From Promethearchaeota archaeon (lineage in GTDB: Archaea; Asgardarchaeota; Lokiarchaeia; Sigynarchaeales; SOKP01): 22,708 bases of DNA. Shown here piece by piece: positions 7,319-14,956 of this stretch. The notes beneath the pieces were generated by a model. The model was not told the origin of the DNA. It searched no databases and worked only from the letters and a program-made list of their open reading frames with translations. The position numbers and the translations under genes are program-made. The DNA lies in NCBI GenBank assembly GCA_030605085.1, contig JAUWBH010000097.1, positions 1 through 22,708 of the forward strand, written 5' to 3'. How positions within the stretch are numbered: the first letter of the stretch is position 1; each line of letters begins with the position of its first letter.

Positions 7319-9004
7319 GTGTTGATAATACTCCCTAAAGAAGAAATTAATAAAATTTTAATAAAAAAGAAAGAATGGAAAGAAAATATTTTGTCAAAGT
7401 TCATTAGTAGGGGTGATATTAAAGAAGAAATAGAGTCTCCTTCAGGGATTCCTTTAAAATTAGTTTACGGACCTGAAGATATCCAAAACCTTAATTTTTT
7501 AGATGATCTCGGATTTCCTGGTGAAGCTCCTTATACCAGAGGGGTGTATCCTACAATGTATAGGGGTAAGTTATGGTCAATGAGGCAATATAGTGGTTTT
7601 GGTAATGCGATTAATACAAATGAAAGGTTCAAATTTCTTCTATCACAAGGGCAAACAGGTCTATCTGTTGCATTTGATTTGCCTTCTCAAATGGGATATA
7701 ATTCAGATAATTGTGTAAGTGCCGGTGAAGTTGGAAAAGTAGGAGTTATAATAAATTCTCTTAAGGACATGGAATCAGTTTTTGAGGGTATACCTTTAGG
7801 TAATATTTCAGCGAGTATGACTGTAAATGCCCCCACAGCAATTCTTCTGTCAATGTATATTGCTGTAGGAGAAAAGCAAGGTGTAAATCAATCTCAATTA
7901 ACGGGTACAGTACAAAACGACATTTTAAAGGAATATGTAGCTAGAGGTACCTATATTTTTCCACCAAAACCATCTATGAGGCTAACGGTAGATGTTATTG
8001 AATACTGTTCCAATAATTTACCGAGATTTAATACTATTAGTTTATGTGGGTATCACATGAGAGAAGCTGGTGCCACCGCTATCCAAGAAGTTGCATTTAC
8101 ATTAGGAAATGGGATTGCTTATGTAGAAGAAGTTATTAAGCGAGGAATAGATATTGATGAATTTGCGCCTAGAATTTCTTTTTTCTTCATTACTCAAAGA
8201 CATTTTTTTGAGGAAATCGCTAAATTAAGAGCTGCTCGGAGAATATGGGCTCGAATTATGAAAGAGCGTATTGGTGCAAAAAATCCTAATTCTTTGAGGT
8301 TGCGTTTTCACACCCAAACATCAGGTACTAACTTAACCGCTCAACAGCCTTATGTAAATATCATAAGAGTTGCAACACAAGCTTTAGCAGCCATACTTGC
8401 AGGAGCTCAATCACTTCACGCGTGTGGTTTTGATGAGGCCTTGGCAATACCAACTGAAGAATCAGTGAAGCTCTCTTTAAGAACTCAACAAGTATTGGCA
8501 TATGAAACAGGAGTGACTGATGTTATTGATCCCCTTGGTGGATCTTATTATTTAGAATATCTAACCTCGAAAATTGAGGAGGAAGTAATGAATTATATTG
8601 AAAAAATAGATGAATTGGGTGGTATGGTTGCTGCTATAGAGAATGGCTATATTCAAAGCGAAATTGCAGATAACGCTTATTTAATACAAAAAAGAATTGA
8701 CGAAGGTACTGAAAAAGTTATTGGAATAAATATGTTTGTTTCAGAAGAGAGCTATTTAATAGATACCTTCAAAGTAGATAAAGAAAGTGAAAAAAATGCG
8801 CTTAAATCATTGGAATTATTAAAAAAAGAGAGAGATAATGATCTTGTAAAAGAGAACTTAGCAAGACTAAGAAAAGTTGCCCAATCTTCCGAAAATATTA
8901 TGCCAATAATGATTGACACAGTAAAAAGTTATGCTACAATTGAGGAGATATGCCATGTATTAAGAGAAGTTTACGGTAAGTATCAACCCCCTCAAATAAT
9001 TTAA
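7319..9004 (+). CDS. mcmA: methylmalonyl-CoA mutase, large (catalytic) subunit without B12 domain
   Basis: 561 residues, the TIM-barrel half of the two-subunit type; isomerises methylmalonyl-CoA and succinyl-CoA with adenosylcobalamin held by a separate small subunit. Seen: YPTMY, MRQYSGFG, GLSVAFDLPSQMGYNSD, GTVQNDILKEY, FPPKPSMR, GYHMREAGAT and FHTQTSGTNLTAQQP. Y91 and R221 match the Tyr and Arg that bind the methylmalonyl carboxylate (absent in isobutyryl- and 2-hydroxyisobutyryl-CoA mutases), and H246 matches the catalytic-site His, so true methylmalonyl-CoA specificity is likely. K84 and S87 replace the usual Arg and Thr of the RPWT segment. There is no DxHxxG cobalamin motif here or next door. 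Start is GTG 7319 (TTG 7322 also possible; no ATG until residue 80). Being last in an operon of redox genes is unusual for this enzyme. Confidence 0.92.
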   Translation: MLIILPKEEINKILIKKKEWKENILSKFISRGDIKEEIESPSGIPLKLVYGPEDIQNLNFLDDLGFPGEAPYTRGVYPTMYRGKLWSMRQYSGFGNAINTNERFKFLLSQGQTGLSVAFDLPSQMGYNSDNCVSAGEVGKVGVIINSLKDMESVFEGIPLGNISASMTVNAPTAILLSMYIAVGEKQGVNQSQLTGTVQNDILKEYVARGTYIFPPKPSMRLTVDVIEYCSNNLPRFNTISLCGYHMREAGATAIQEVAFTLGNGIAYVEEVIKRGIDIDEFAPRISFFFITQRHFFEEIAKLRAARRIWARIMKERIGAKNPNSLRLRFHTQTSGTNLTAQQPYVNIIRVATQALAAILAGAQSLHACGFDEALAIPTEESVKLSLRTQQVLAYETGVTDVIDPLGGSYYLEYLTSKIEEEVMNYIEKIDELGGMVAAIENGYIQSEIADNAYLIQKRIDEGTEKVIGINMFVSEESYLIDTFKVDKESEKNALKSLELLKKERDNDLVKENLARLRKVAQSSENIMPIMIDTVKSYATIEEICHVLREVYGKYQPPQII

Positions 9005-9084
9005 CCAACCAACGATAGAAACATTTTTATTTTTAGTGCCTATTAATATTATGAATTTAAGAAATTACATCAAGGTAGCTTATA

Positions 9085-9321
9085 ATGACATCACAGATTC
9101 CGGATGAATTTATATATGATGGGGAGCCATTTTCCCTTGATGTTTTAAAGGTGAGGATTTGTACATTTGGGATTGAATCATATTTCTCGTCTACAGCTTG
9201 CTACCGAGGTTACACCATGAGATATATTTTTACAAAAGACGAACTTATTCTCGACAGAATGCATATTAATGCCAATGATCCTCCAAAATTAAATGGTGTT
9301 GAGCCTCAAATTAAAGATTAA
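9085..9321 (+). pseudogene. 5' fragment of a small conserved hypothetical protein
   Basis: 78 residues beginning SQIPDEFIYDGEPFSLDVLK and containing SSTACYRGYTMRY and LNGVEPQ. From memory this resembles the N-terminal half of a family of roughly 140-residue proteins (start TAQIPD..IY.GE.Y.L, middle STACxRGY) of unknown function. The usual second half is missing: the frame stops at 9321 and the following open frame belongs to a different family. ATG 9085 has AAGGTAG about six bases upstream, so a short product may still be made. A broken gene is the likeliest reading; a genuinely short gene cannot be excluded. Confidence 0.5.
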
Positions 9322-9529
9322 AAAATTAAAACAACTTAAAATAGCTGACTTAAATCTCGGGAAAGGAGAAAAAGAAACAGTTAACTTATGCTTAGAAATT
9401 GAGAATCCCTTTTTATTAATAGATGAAAAAAAAGGTAGTTCGATCGCTAAAGCTTTTAAAATCCAAACTTTAGGAACTAAAGAAAGCATTCAAGAGATAT
9501 ATAAAAAATTTTTTGAAAAAGAGGATTAA
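9322..9529 (+). pseudogene. 3' fragment of a DUF3368-type PIN domain (VapC-like) gene
   Basis: An open frame, one base out of phase with the upstream fragment (first ATG at 9293, inside that fragment), encodes IADLNLGKGEKETVNLCLEI, then PFLLIDEKKGSSIAKAFKIQ and TLGT. This matches in order the C-terminal half of DUF3368 PIN proteins (DLG.GE.EAI.LA...., LLIDE..GR.IA....., V.GTLG). The N-terminal strand with the first catalytic Asp is absent and the end (QEIYKKFFEKED) is atypical. It is therefore a truncated toxin-like nuclease fragment joined to an unrelated gene fragment. The coding start is arbitrary. Confidence 0.55.
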
Positions 9530-9551
9530 AAAAATTATTTGTTTTTCGTTA

Positions 9552-9559
9552 TTTTTTTT
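9552..9559 (+). terminator. T8 tract between convergent genes
   Basis: A run of eight T on the plus strand follows the PIN fragment and overlaps the stop codon of the convergent flavoprotein gene. Archaeal terminators are often simple T-tracts; no hairpin is seen. Confidence 0.35.
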
Positions 9560-10595
9560 ACTTTATAAAGGTAGAAGCTTTTTTTATATATTTTTCAGCG
9601 TCTTTAACAATAGATGCAATGATTTCTGATACACTATCTATACTATTAATAATTCCAATACTTTGATCTAAAGGAACAGCTCCATCAGTTATGTTCCCTT
9701 CGTAAGCCATTTCGTAGTATCTATTAATTTTAATCATATCTTCGAGCGTTAAACCTTTCTCTTCAGCCATTTTTTCTTCTTTACTTGCAACGAGATCATG
9801 GTGTAAAGAATATTCATTTTTCCACAATCTAATTGGTGCTAATACTCCAGTAACTAAAATTGTGTCTTGGGCTTTGGCAGGGGGTACAATATTTTTAAAA
9901 TCTTCGTGAAACTCGCTCTCTTTGCTAGCTATGAATCTTGATCCCATAGCGACAGCTCCAGCGCCCATAGATAACGCAGCTGCTAAGCCATGGCCCGTGG
10001 CAAAACCAGCACATGCTACTACGGGCATATCTGGATATTTTTGTACGACTTGTTGCATTAAAACCAAAGTGCTAACTTTTTCATAAGCCTGATGACCGCC
10101 TCCTTCAGTGCCCGTGACAACCAACCCATCAACACCCGCCATAACACATTTATCAGCAAGCCAAAGAGCAGGTGCTACATGAAATTGCTTAATCTCTGAA
10201 CTACTCTCTTTTAACTTTTTGAAAGCCTTATTTTCTTGTATCATTCTTGGAGTCCCGGCACTAGTTATAATATAACGGCACTGTTCCTTTATTTTAGGAT
10301 TGTTCATTATAAATTTAGGAATTTTTGTGCAAAGACCTGGAGCATCAGGCTGCAATCTTGAAGTTCTTATGTTAAATCCGAATGGTTTATCGGTATATTC
10401 AATAACATGTTCCATGTTTTTTTTCATTTCACCTACGGAACTCTTCATACCCAAATTAGTATGCGACAATACGCCTAAGCCACCCGCATTAGATATGGCA
10501 ATCGTCAATTCGGTCGTGTAAAATGGCCCCATAGGGGCACCGATTATGGGATGTGTAATCCCCAACATCTTGGTAACATTTGTTTCAATAACCAT
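9558..10595 (-). CDS. nitronate monooxygenase / FabK-like FMN enoyl reductase family
   Basis: 345 residues. TIM-barrel FMN enzyme: N-terminal MLGITHPIIGAPMGPFYTTE, AISNAGGLGVLS, FGFNIRTS, GTEGGGHQAYE (H168, the family's active-site His), PVVACAGFATGHGLAAALSMGAGAVAMGSRFIAS for phosphate binding, and a C-terminal DGAVPLDQSIGIINSI. Members oxidise nitronates or act as enoyl-ACP or 2-enoyl reductases; family membership does not decide which. It lies 18 bases downstream of the Fe-S gene on the same strand, so the Fe-S protein may supply or accept its electrons. That would favour a reductase over an O2-using monooxygenase in an anaerobe (inference). ATG at 10595; only a weak ribosome site (GTGA). 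Confidence 0.88.
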   Translation of the reverse strand: MVIETNVTKMLGITHPIIGAPMGPFYTTELTIAISNAGGLGVLSHTNLGMKSSVGEMKKNMEHVIEYTDKPFGFNIRTSRLQPDAPGLCTKIPKFIMNNPKIKEQCRYIITSAGTPRMIQENKAFKKLKESSSEIKQFHVAPALWLADKCVMAGVDGLVVTGTEGGGHQAYEKVSTLVLMQQVVQKYPDMPVVACAGFATGHGLAAALSMGAGAVAMGSRFIASKESEFHEDFKNIVPPAKAQDTILVTGVLAPIRLWKNEYSLHHDLVASKEEKMAEEKGLTLEDMIKINRYYEMAYEGNITDGAVPLDQSIGIINSIDSVSEIIASIVKDAEKYIKKASTFIK

Positions 10596-10613
10596 TTAAA
10601 TTCACTTTTTTTA

Positions 10614-11699
10614 CTATGTGAAGGCTTTTCTTTTCGCGATAACTTGGTATAGTTCGGTTAAATTTTTTGGAGGTATCGATTCCTCCTCTTTTTTGACTAA
10701 CTTTCGGGCGTTCTCGGGACATGTAGGAATACAAACGCCACATCCTATGCAATACCCTAAATCTACTTTAGTAACTCCATTTTCATTAATTTTATTAGCT
10801 TCCATATGGCATCTAGAGATACATTCGCCGCATCCTGAACATAAATTATCATTGATTTCTATAAAATAATTAGAATTAACATATTGTGCGGGATTTGCGT
10901 ATTTTTTCATATTTTTTAGGAACAAACATGAACAACCGCAACAACTACAGATCATGAATGGTTTCTGAGCGTTACTTGGGCAAATAACCAAACCCATATC
11001 TTGCGATTTTCGCAGTACATCAAGTGCTTCCTCTTTTGTAATCATACGACCTTGTTCGAGATAAATCCGTGGATTACCACGACCAACGACAATACATGTT
11101 TCTATTGGGTGATCGCAACTAATTCCTTGTACAGCACTCGATTGTCTACATATACAGGGGCTTAGAAAAATAGTTGTGTTTATATTTTCTATAATACTTT
11201 TAATTTCATCGAAATTGGAAATGTTATATTCCAATTCAATACTCTCCTCGACAGGAATGGTTCTCACTTGTAAAATTCCATTTTCTAACATTGCCAAAAT
11301 AAACCCTTCATCACAATATTGGTCAAAATCTTCTGCAAATTCTTTCGTAAGCCTATCTATTTGATAATCATAAAATCCTGCCGCTAAAAATGCAATAGCA
11401 TAATAATCTGTTCCGTCTTTTCCCCTAAACCAATTTATTGATCCTTTTTTAGCCAGTGTCAAAAGGGCTTCAGAGAATTGTTCGAGCGTCCAGCCTTTCT
11501 TTTTAAAAGGTCTAAACAGTGCTTTTGCTTCCTGAGGGATAAGCTTCAGCTTTAAAGCAATTTCTGCTTCTTGAGGTGTAAATAGATGTTTTAGAATCCT
11601 AATTTCCACACCGGATTCTGTCTCAGGATAGTCAATTGGAAGTGAATCAAGATACTTCTGAAGTTTTCTATAGATCTCATCCTCATTTTTTGAACTCAT
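10614..11699 (-). CDS. 4Fe-4S dicluster protein with extra Cys-rich domain
   Basis: 361 residues. The C-terminus carries a two-cluster ferredoxin domain: C287xxC290xxC293xxxC297 and C317xxC320xxC323xxxC327P. In the first site the Pro after the last Cys is replaced by His (RCHME). Upstream is a dense cysteine set: PCICRQ at 181-186, C195, C202, C240 and CSCCGCSC at 251-258, probably holding one or more further clusters. Residues 1-130 are helical and could include a winged-helix-like unit (TPQEAEIALKL.....LTLAKKGSINWFR), seen in related proteins of anaerobes. First gene of a two-gene operon with the FabK/NMO-like flavoprotein. A TATA box ends about 22 bases before the ATG, so the mRNA is probably leaderless. 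Likely an electron carrier for the flavoprotein; exact function unknown. Confidence 0.8.
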   Translation of the reverse strand: MSSKNEDEIYRKLQKYLDSLPIDYPETESGVEIRILKHLFTPQEAEIALKLKLIPQEAKALFRPFKKKGWTLEQFSEALLTLAKKGSINWFRGKDGTDYYAIAFLAAGFYDYQIDRLTKEFAEDFDQYCDEGFILAMLENGILQVRTIPVEESIELEYNISNFDEIKSIIENINTTIFLSPCICRQSSAVQGISCDHPIETCIVVGRGNPRIYLEQGRMITKEEALDVLRKSQDMGLVICPSNAQKPFMICSCCGCSCLFLKNMKKYANPAQYVNSNYFIEINDNLCSGCGECISRCHMEANKINENGVTKVDLGYCIGCGVCIPTCPENARKLVKKEEESIPPKNLTELYQVIAKRKAFT

Positions 11700-11720
11700 A
11701 AAAAAAAATTATTTTTAGAA

Positions 11721-11730
11721 CATATAAAGT
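11721..11730 (-). promoter_or_regulatory. TATA-like box for the Fe-S/flavoprotein operon
   Basis: Minus-strand ACTTTATATG ends 22 bases before the ATG at 11699, the spacing expected for a leaderless archaeal transcript. Confidence 0.45.
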
Positions 11731-12230
11731 TTACAAATTTATTCCGCTAATATATAAAAATTGAAAAAAAAGATTAAAATTTTTGTTATCTTTAGGGGAT
11801 AAAATACAAGATTTTATAACATATACTCTATTAACAACAGACATCATACAGATTCTAACTATATTGCTCTTTTAGTAGGGTGGGCGTTAATTATAATATC
11901 TGAATGTATTTGTATCTGGAAAATAATACAGATAATCAAAAATTCCAAGAACGAAATAATTAATCCAAATTAATTTTTTTTAATCTTATGTGCCCTTTGG
12001 ATATAATATTATCATTTTTTTTATTAAATTTATCAGTACTTGATTCAACCGACATTTAACTAAACGAATTTCTTAATTTGTAAAAACATCTTGGATTCTA
12101 TTATTGACTGACCTACATAAATTTCTTATTTTATACATATCTCATTTAACTTTAATCATTTGAAAATTTTCAAAATGTAGAAATAAACATAAAAATCTAA
12201 AGAAACTTTATTATAGTAGACTTAAAAAGT
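11731..12230. other. long intergenic region, no intact gene
   Basis: About 500 bases between divergent transcription units, strongly AT-rich. It holds one coding-like stretch (11821-11973, listed separately), several T-runs (around 11973-11980 and 12015-12021) and a TATA-like TTTATTATAG near 12207 for the downstream small gene. No RNA gene, repeat array or operator was recognised. Confidence 0.5.
11821..11973 (+). pseudogene. possible remnant of a small membrane protein
   Basis: Fifty open codons ending at TAA 11971-11973 contain YIALLVGWALIIISECICIW, a convincing hydrophobic segment, followed by a Lys/Asn-rich tail. The frame is open upstream for only about six more codons and has no ATG, GTG or TTG start. 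It could be the 3' end of a lost membrane-protein gene, or chance. Confidence 0.22.
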
Positions 12231-12530
12231 ATGAACAATATGAAACTAAATTCAACAGAGAAAAAAGAGAAAAATGAAAAAGATCCACTCAGTAAAATCT
12301 CTCAAAAATCCGTTGATTTGAATAATATTGTAAAGGAAAAAGAACTTAATGAATTAACTGACGACGAAATTGAGAATTTAACTGTGGATAATCTTGAATA
12401 TTTAAGACAAAAATACCAAGTTAAACACCCAAAACCCACTATAATTGGAAAAAAACCTTATGAACCTTTTCTTGCGGGACTAACAGAAGATAACTGGATG
12501 AGCGTGGGAGATAAAGTGAAGGACGACTAA
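12231..12530 (+). CDS. small hydrophilic hypothetical protein
   Basis: 99 residues, very Lys/Glu/Asn-rich and probably disordered in its first half, then LTDDEIENLTVDNLEYLRQK (helical) and a more conserved-looking C-terminus KPTIIGKKPYEPFLAGLTED with a Trp and charged end. No Cys, no membrane segment, no known domain. ATG 12231 lies about 15 bases after a TATA-like TTTATTATAG, suggesting a leaderless mRNA; ATG 12240 is an alternative. It stands alone, convergent with the VapBC pair. Composition and stop-free length support a real gene; I do not recognise it. Confidence 0.55.
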   Translation: MNNMKLNSTEKKEKNEKDPLSKISQKSVDLNNIVKEKELNELTDDEIENLTVDNLEYLRQKYQVKHPKPTIIGKKPYEPFLAGLTEDNWMSVGDKVKDD

Positions 12531-12581
12531 ATTCCCTTAAAATTACCCAATACAATTTCCATTTCTCGTCATATAATTTTC

Positions 12582-12992
12582 TTAAAACTTATATATTTCT
12601 ACTCTTAAATGGTGAATTTTAGGCAGATCTTTCTCAGTAGTATGAAGTGTTGCTTTATTTTTTAACGCAGTAGCGATTACGATAGAATCGTTATAAGATA
12701 ATTTTGTTCGATATTGACATTTGAAATGTCCTGCCTCCAAAATCAATTCTGGTGTGAGCGGAATTAATCGGGTAGGAATATTGTGCTGAAAAGAACGAAC
12801 ACAATTTTCTGCATAGGTCTTTCCCTTAGCTACGCAGAGATGCTTATAAACTTCTATCAATATAACATTAGGCACAAAAGCAGAGATTTTTTTGCTTTTA
12901 ATGTCTCGTATTAACAATTCTACTTTTTCAGGAGGGTTTTTTTGGTAATAAAGTGAAATGGGTCCTGCGTCTAAGCAAGCACGGGAAGTCAT
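12582..12992 (-). CDS. vapC: VapC-like PIN-domain ribonuclease toxin
   Basis: 136 residues, a normal VapC length. PIN acidic residues: D8 in ACLDAGPIS, E47 in VILIEVYKH, D102 in SYNDSIVIATAL, D122 in TTEKDLPKI. VapC proteins cleave RNA (often tRNA or rRNA loops) when not bound by their antitoxin. It is directly downstream of an AbrB-type antitoxin gene whose TAA abuts this ATG; AAGGAG lies 13 bases before the start, inside the antitoxin gene. All four catalytic residues are present, so it is probably active. Confidence 0.88.
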   Translation of the reverse strand: MTSRACLDAGPISLYYQKNPPEKVELLIRDIKSKKISAFVPNVILIEVYKHLCVAKGKTYAENCVRSFQHNIPTRLIPLTPELILEAGHFKCQYRTKLSYNDSIVIATALKNKATLHTTEKDLPKIHHLRVEIYKF

Positions 12993-13232
12993 TTATCGTT
13001 CTAGCTCCTTATCTTCTTGTTGAGATTTCTTAAATATTTCGCGAAATTCTTCTATTGTAAGTGCTTGCTCTCTTAAAGATTCGATAGATTTAATTGGAAT
13101 AATTTTTATTGTTCCATCTTCATTTTCTTTAATCACTATATAATCACCGTCATTAATTTTATGTTTCTTACGAATTTCAGCTGGTATTGAAATCATGCCT
13201 TTATTTGTAACTTTTACTATTTTTTCAACCAT
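12993..13232 (-). CDS. vapB: VapB-like antitoxin, AbrB/SpoVT swapped-hairpin type
   Basis: 79 residues. The first 50 form the AbrB/MazE-like DNA-binding fold: KVTNKGMISIPAEIRKKHKI, then DGDYIVIKENEDGTIKIIPI. The C-terminal 30 residues (SLREQALTIEEFREIFKKSQ) are helical and would wrap around the toxin. It precedes and abuts the VapC gene. The TATA-like ATTTATATG lies about 16-25 bases before the ATG, so the antitoxin probably represses its own promoter there, as usual for the family. Confidence 0.85.
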   Translation of the reverse strand: MVEKIVKVTNKGMISIPAEIRKKHKINDGDYIVIKENEDGTIKIIPIKSIESLREQALTIEEFREIFKKSQQEDKELER

Positions 13233-13247
13233 ATTATTCCACTAAGT

Positions 13248-13257
13248 CATATAAATA
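13248..13257 (-). promoter_or_regulatory. TATA-like box for vapBC
   Basis: Minus-strand TATTTATATG, 16-25 bases before the antitoxin ATG, giving almost no leader. Confidence 0.4.
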
Positions 13258-13585
13258 TTTCTAAGTATTTATGATTTTTCTTACCTTTTTTCATATTTCT
13301 TATTTAAAAAAAAATTGTCATCAAATGGAATAATAAAAAAACATAACTATAGATGGTGGATGAGCTTTTTTCATTTTAAAATTTTTTTTTATTAGATTTT
13401 AAATTTTTTTTTAGTTTGAAAAAACAAAAACAACAATTAATGGCTTCTGGGTATGAAAAAGATTTTCATTAATTTGCTTTCCATTATTTATAATTAATTG
13501 ATATGAAAATATATCTTATGTAAATTTATTTTAATTTTATTAACAGAAAGAAAATTAATAAAGGAAAAAAAAGAAAGTGATTAAT
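13258..13585. other. AT-rich divergent intergenic region
   Basis: About 330 bases between the divergent VapBC pair and the phytoene-desaturase-like gene. It contains two long plus-strand T-runs (13382-13390 and around 13404-13412), which could end transcription, and a short non-AT patch ATGGTGGATGAGC near 13353. No open frame, tRNA or palindromic operator was recognised. AAAGTGA at 13574-13580 is the ribosome site for ATG 13586. Confidence 0.4.
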
Positions 13586-14925
13586 ATGAAACATGAAAAT
13601 TATGATATAGTAATCATCGGGTCAGGGATTGGTGGATTGGCAGCAGCTTCTCTGCTTTGCCGTAAAGGTTTCAGTACTCTAGTATTGGAAAGTAGAAACC
13701 GTATAGGGGGGAGATTCTCCACCATTGAGTATAAAGGTTTTAAGCTTCCGACAGGAGCTATTCTTATCCCTGAAGGATGGGTTACAAAACTCCTTGAGGA
13801 GATAGGAGTTAATATCAATCTCCTAAAACCAGTATCGCGCGTTTTTTACAGAATTAACGGTAAGAGTTATGAAATACCCCCTGAAATCGGGGTACCAAAG
13901 GTTCTTGATATAATCGATAAGCTCGAGAGAGAAGATGCCAAGAAGAGCGGCCGTCCTATGAAACCCGTCGAATTAAGAAAGATTATGAGAGGCTATTATA
14001 AGAAAATGAAAGGGATAGAGCACGAAGATATTATAACTGTCCGTGATTGGCTCCTCCAGTATACTGAAAATGAAAGAGTGCATGATGCTTTCGATACACT
14101 TTGTACAGGCTTAATGATGGCTCATTCTTGGGAGTTGCCTGTCTCAAAATTTTTCCTTTTCAAGGAGATGACAAAATTTTTTGTAGCCACTAAAGGAAAT
14201 CTGAACATTGTGAAAGAACTTGCTAAAATAGTTGAAAAAAAAGGCGCAGTTTGGACTAATTGCCCTGTGAATAAAATAGTTATCAAGGAGGGAAAGGCCA
14301 CAGGAGTAATCGTTGAAAAGGCAGGGGAGCAAATTGAAATACAGAGTAAAATAGTTATCAGTAATGTCGGACCCAAGATGACGGTACACTTAGCAGGACA
14401 GGAAAATTTTGACAATGAGTACCTTACAAATATGCGTATTAAACTCAGACCAAGCCCGTGTTTACTGGTTCTAATAGCAAGCGATAAGCCTCTCTGCTTG
14501 GAAGGCATCGACGATGGGTTGGAAATACTAATGGGAAGTCGAAGGATTAAAACAGTTATACCTATAAGTAATATCTGTCCTGAACTTGTCCCACCTGGTC
14601 AACATCTCCTTTACACTTCGGCTAAATCCGAATCAACTCTCCACCCCATGGATATAAAATATGAAATACAGCAAGTAAAACGCGACATAAAAGATTTTTT
14701 CCAGATTTTGAAAAACACGGACGAATTTTAAAAATAAGAGCATGTGGTATTATAAATGAGTGGCCTGAGGGGCGAACATGGCTAGGTTATGGCATGCCAT
14801 TGGAAACACCAATTCCCAATTTATTTAATGTTGGAGAAGGATGTATTGCGCCCGGACTTATAGGAACTCCAGGATCCGTTGAGAGTGGTTATCGAGTAGC
14901 GGATATTGTTAAAAATTTATTATGA
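13586..14925 (+). pseudogene. phytoene desaturase-like FAD/NAD(P) oxidoreductase, frame broken in a T6 tract
   Basis: The first part has a Rossmann FAD site (DIVIIGSGIGGLAAASLLCRKG, E35 of TLVLESRNRIGG) and GGRFSTIEYKGFKLPTGA, typical of the CrtI/carotenoid-isomerase and geranylgeranyl-reductase-like amine-oxidase group. That frame ends at 14731. The C-terminus, however, continues in the frame one base away: from 14701 it reads PDFEKHGRILKI, then TWLGYGMPLETPIPNLFNVG and GLIGTPGSVESGYRVADIVK to a stop at 14923-14925. This is the standard C-terminal FAD-contacting motif of the family. Adding one T to the six-T run at 14695-14700 restores a 446-residue protein of normal length. ATG 13586 is preferred over GTG 13577. 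It is followed after 31 bases by the LLM reductase. It seems richer in G and C than its neighbours. Sequencing error, real mutation or programmed shift are all possible. Confidence 0.85.
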
Positions 14926-14956
14926 TTCAATTTGGAAACTTCTTATTTGTGATTAT

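Noticed and set aside
14122..14508. 128- and 81-residue minus-strand frames
   Set aside because: They lie opposite the clear oxidoreductase coding frame and show no family motif.
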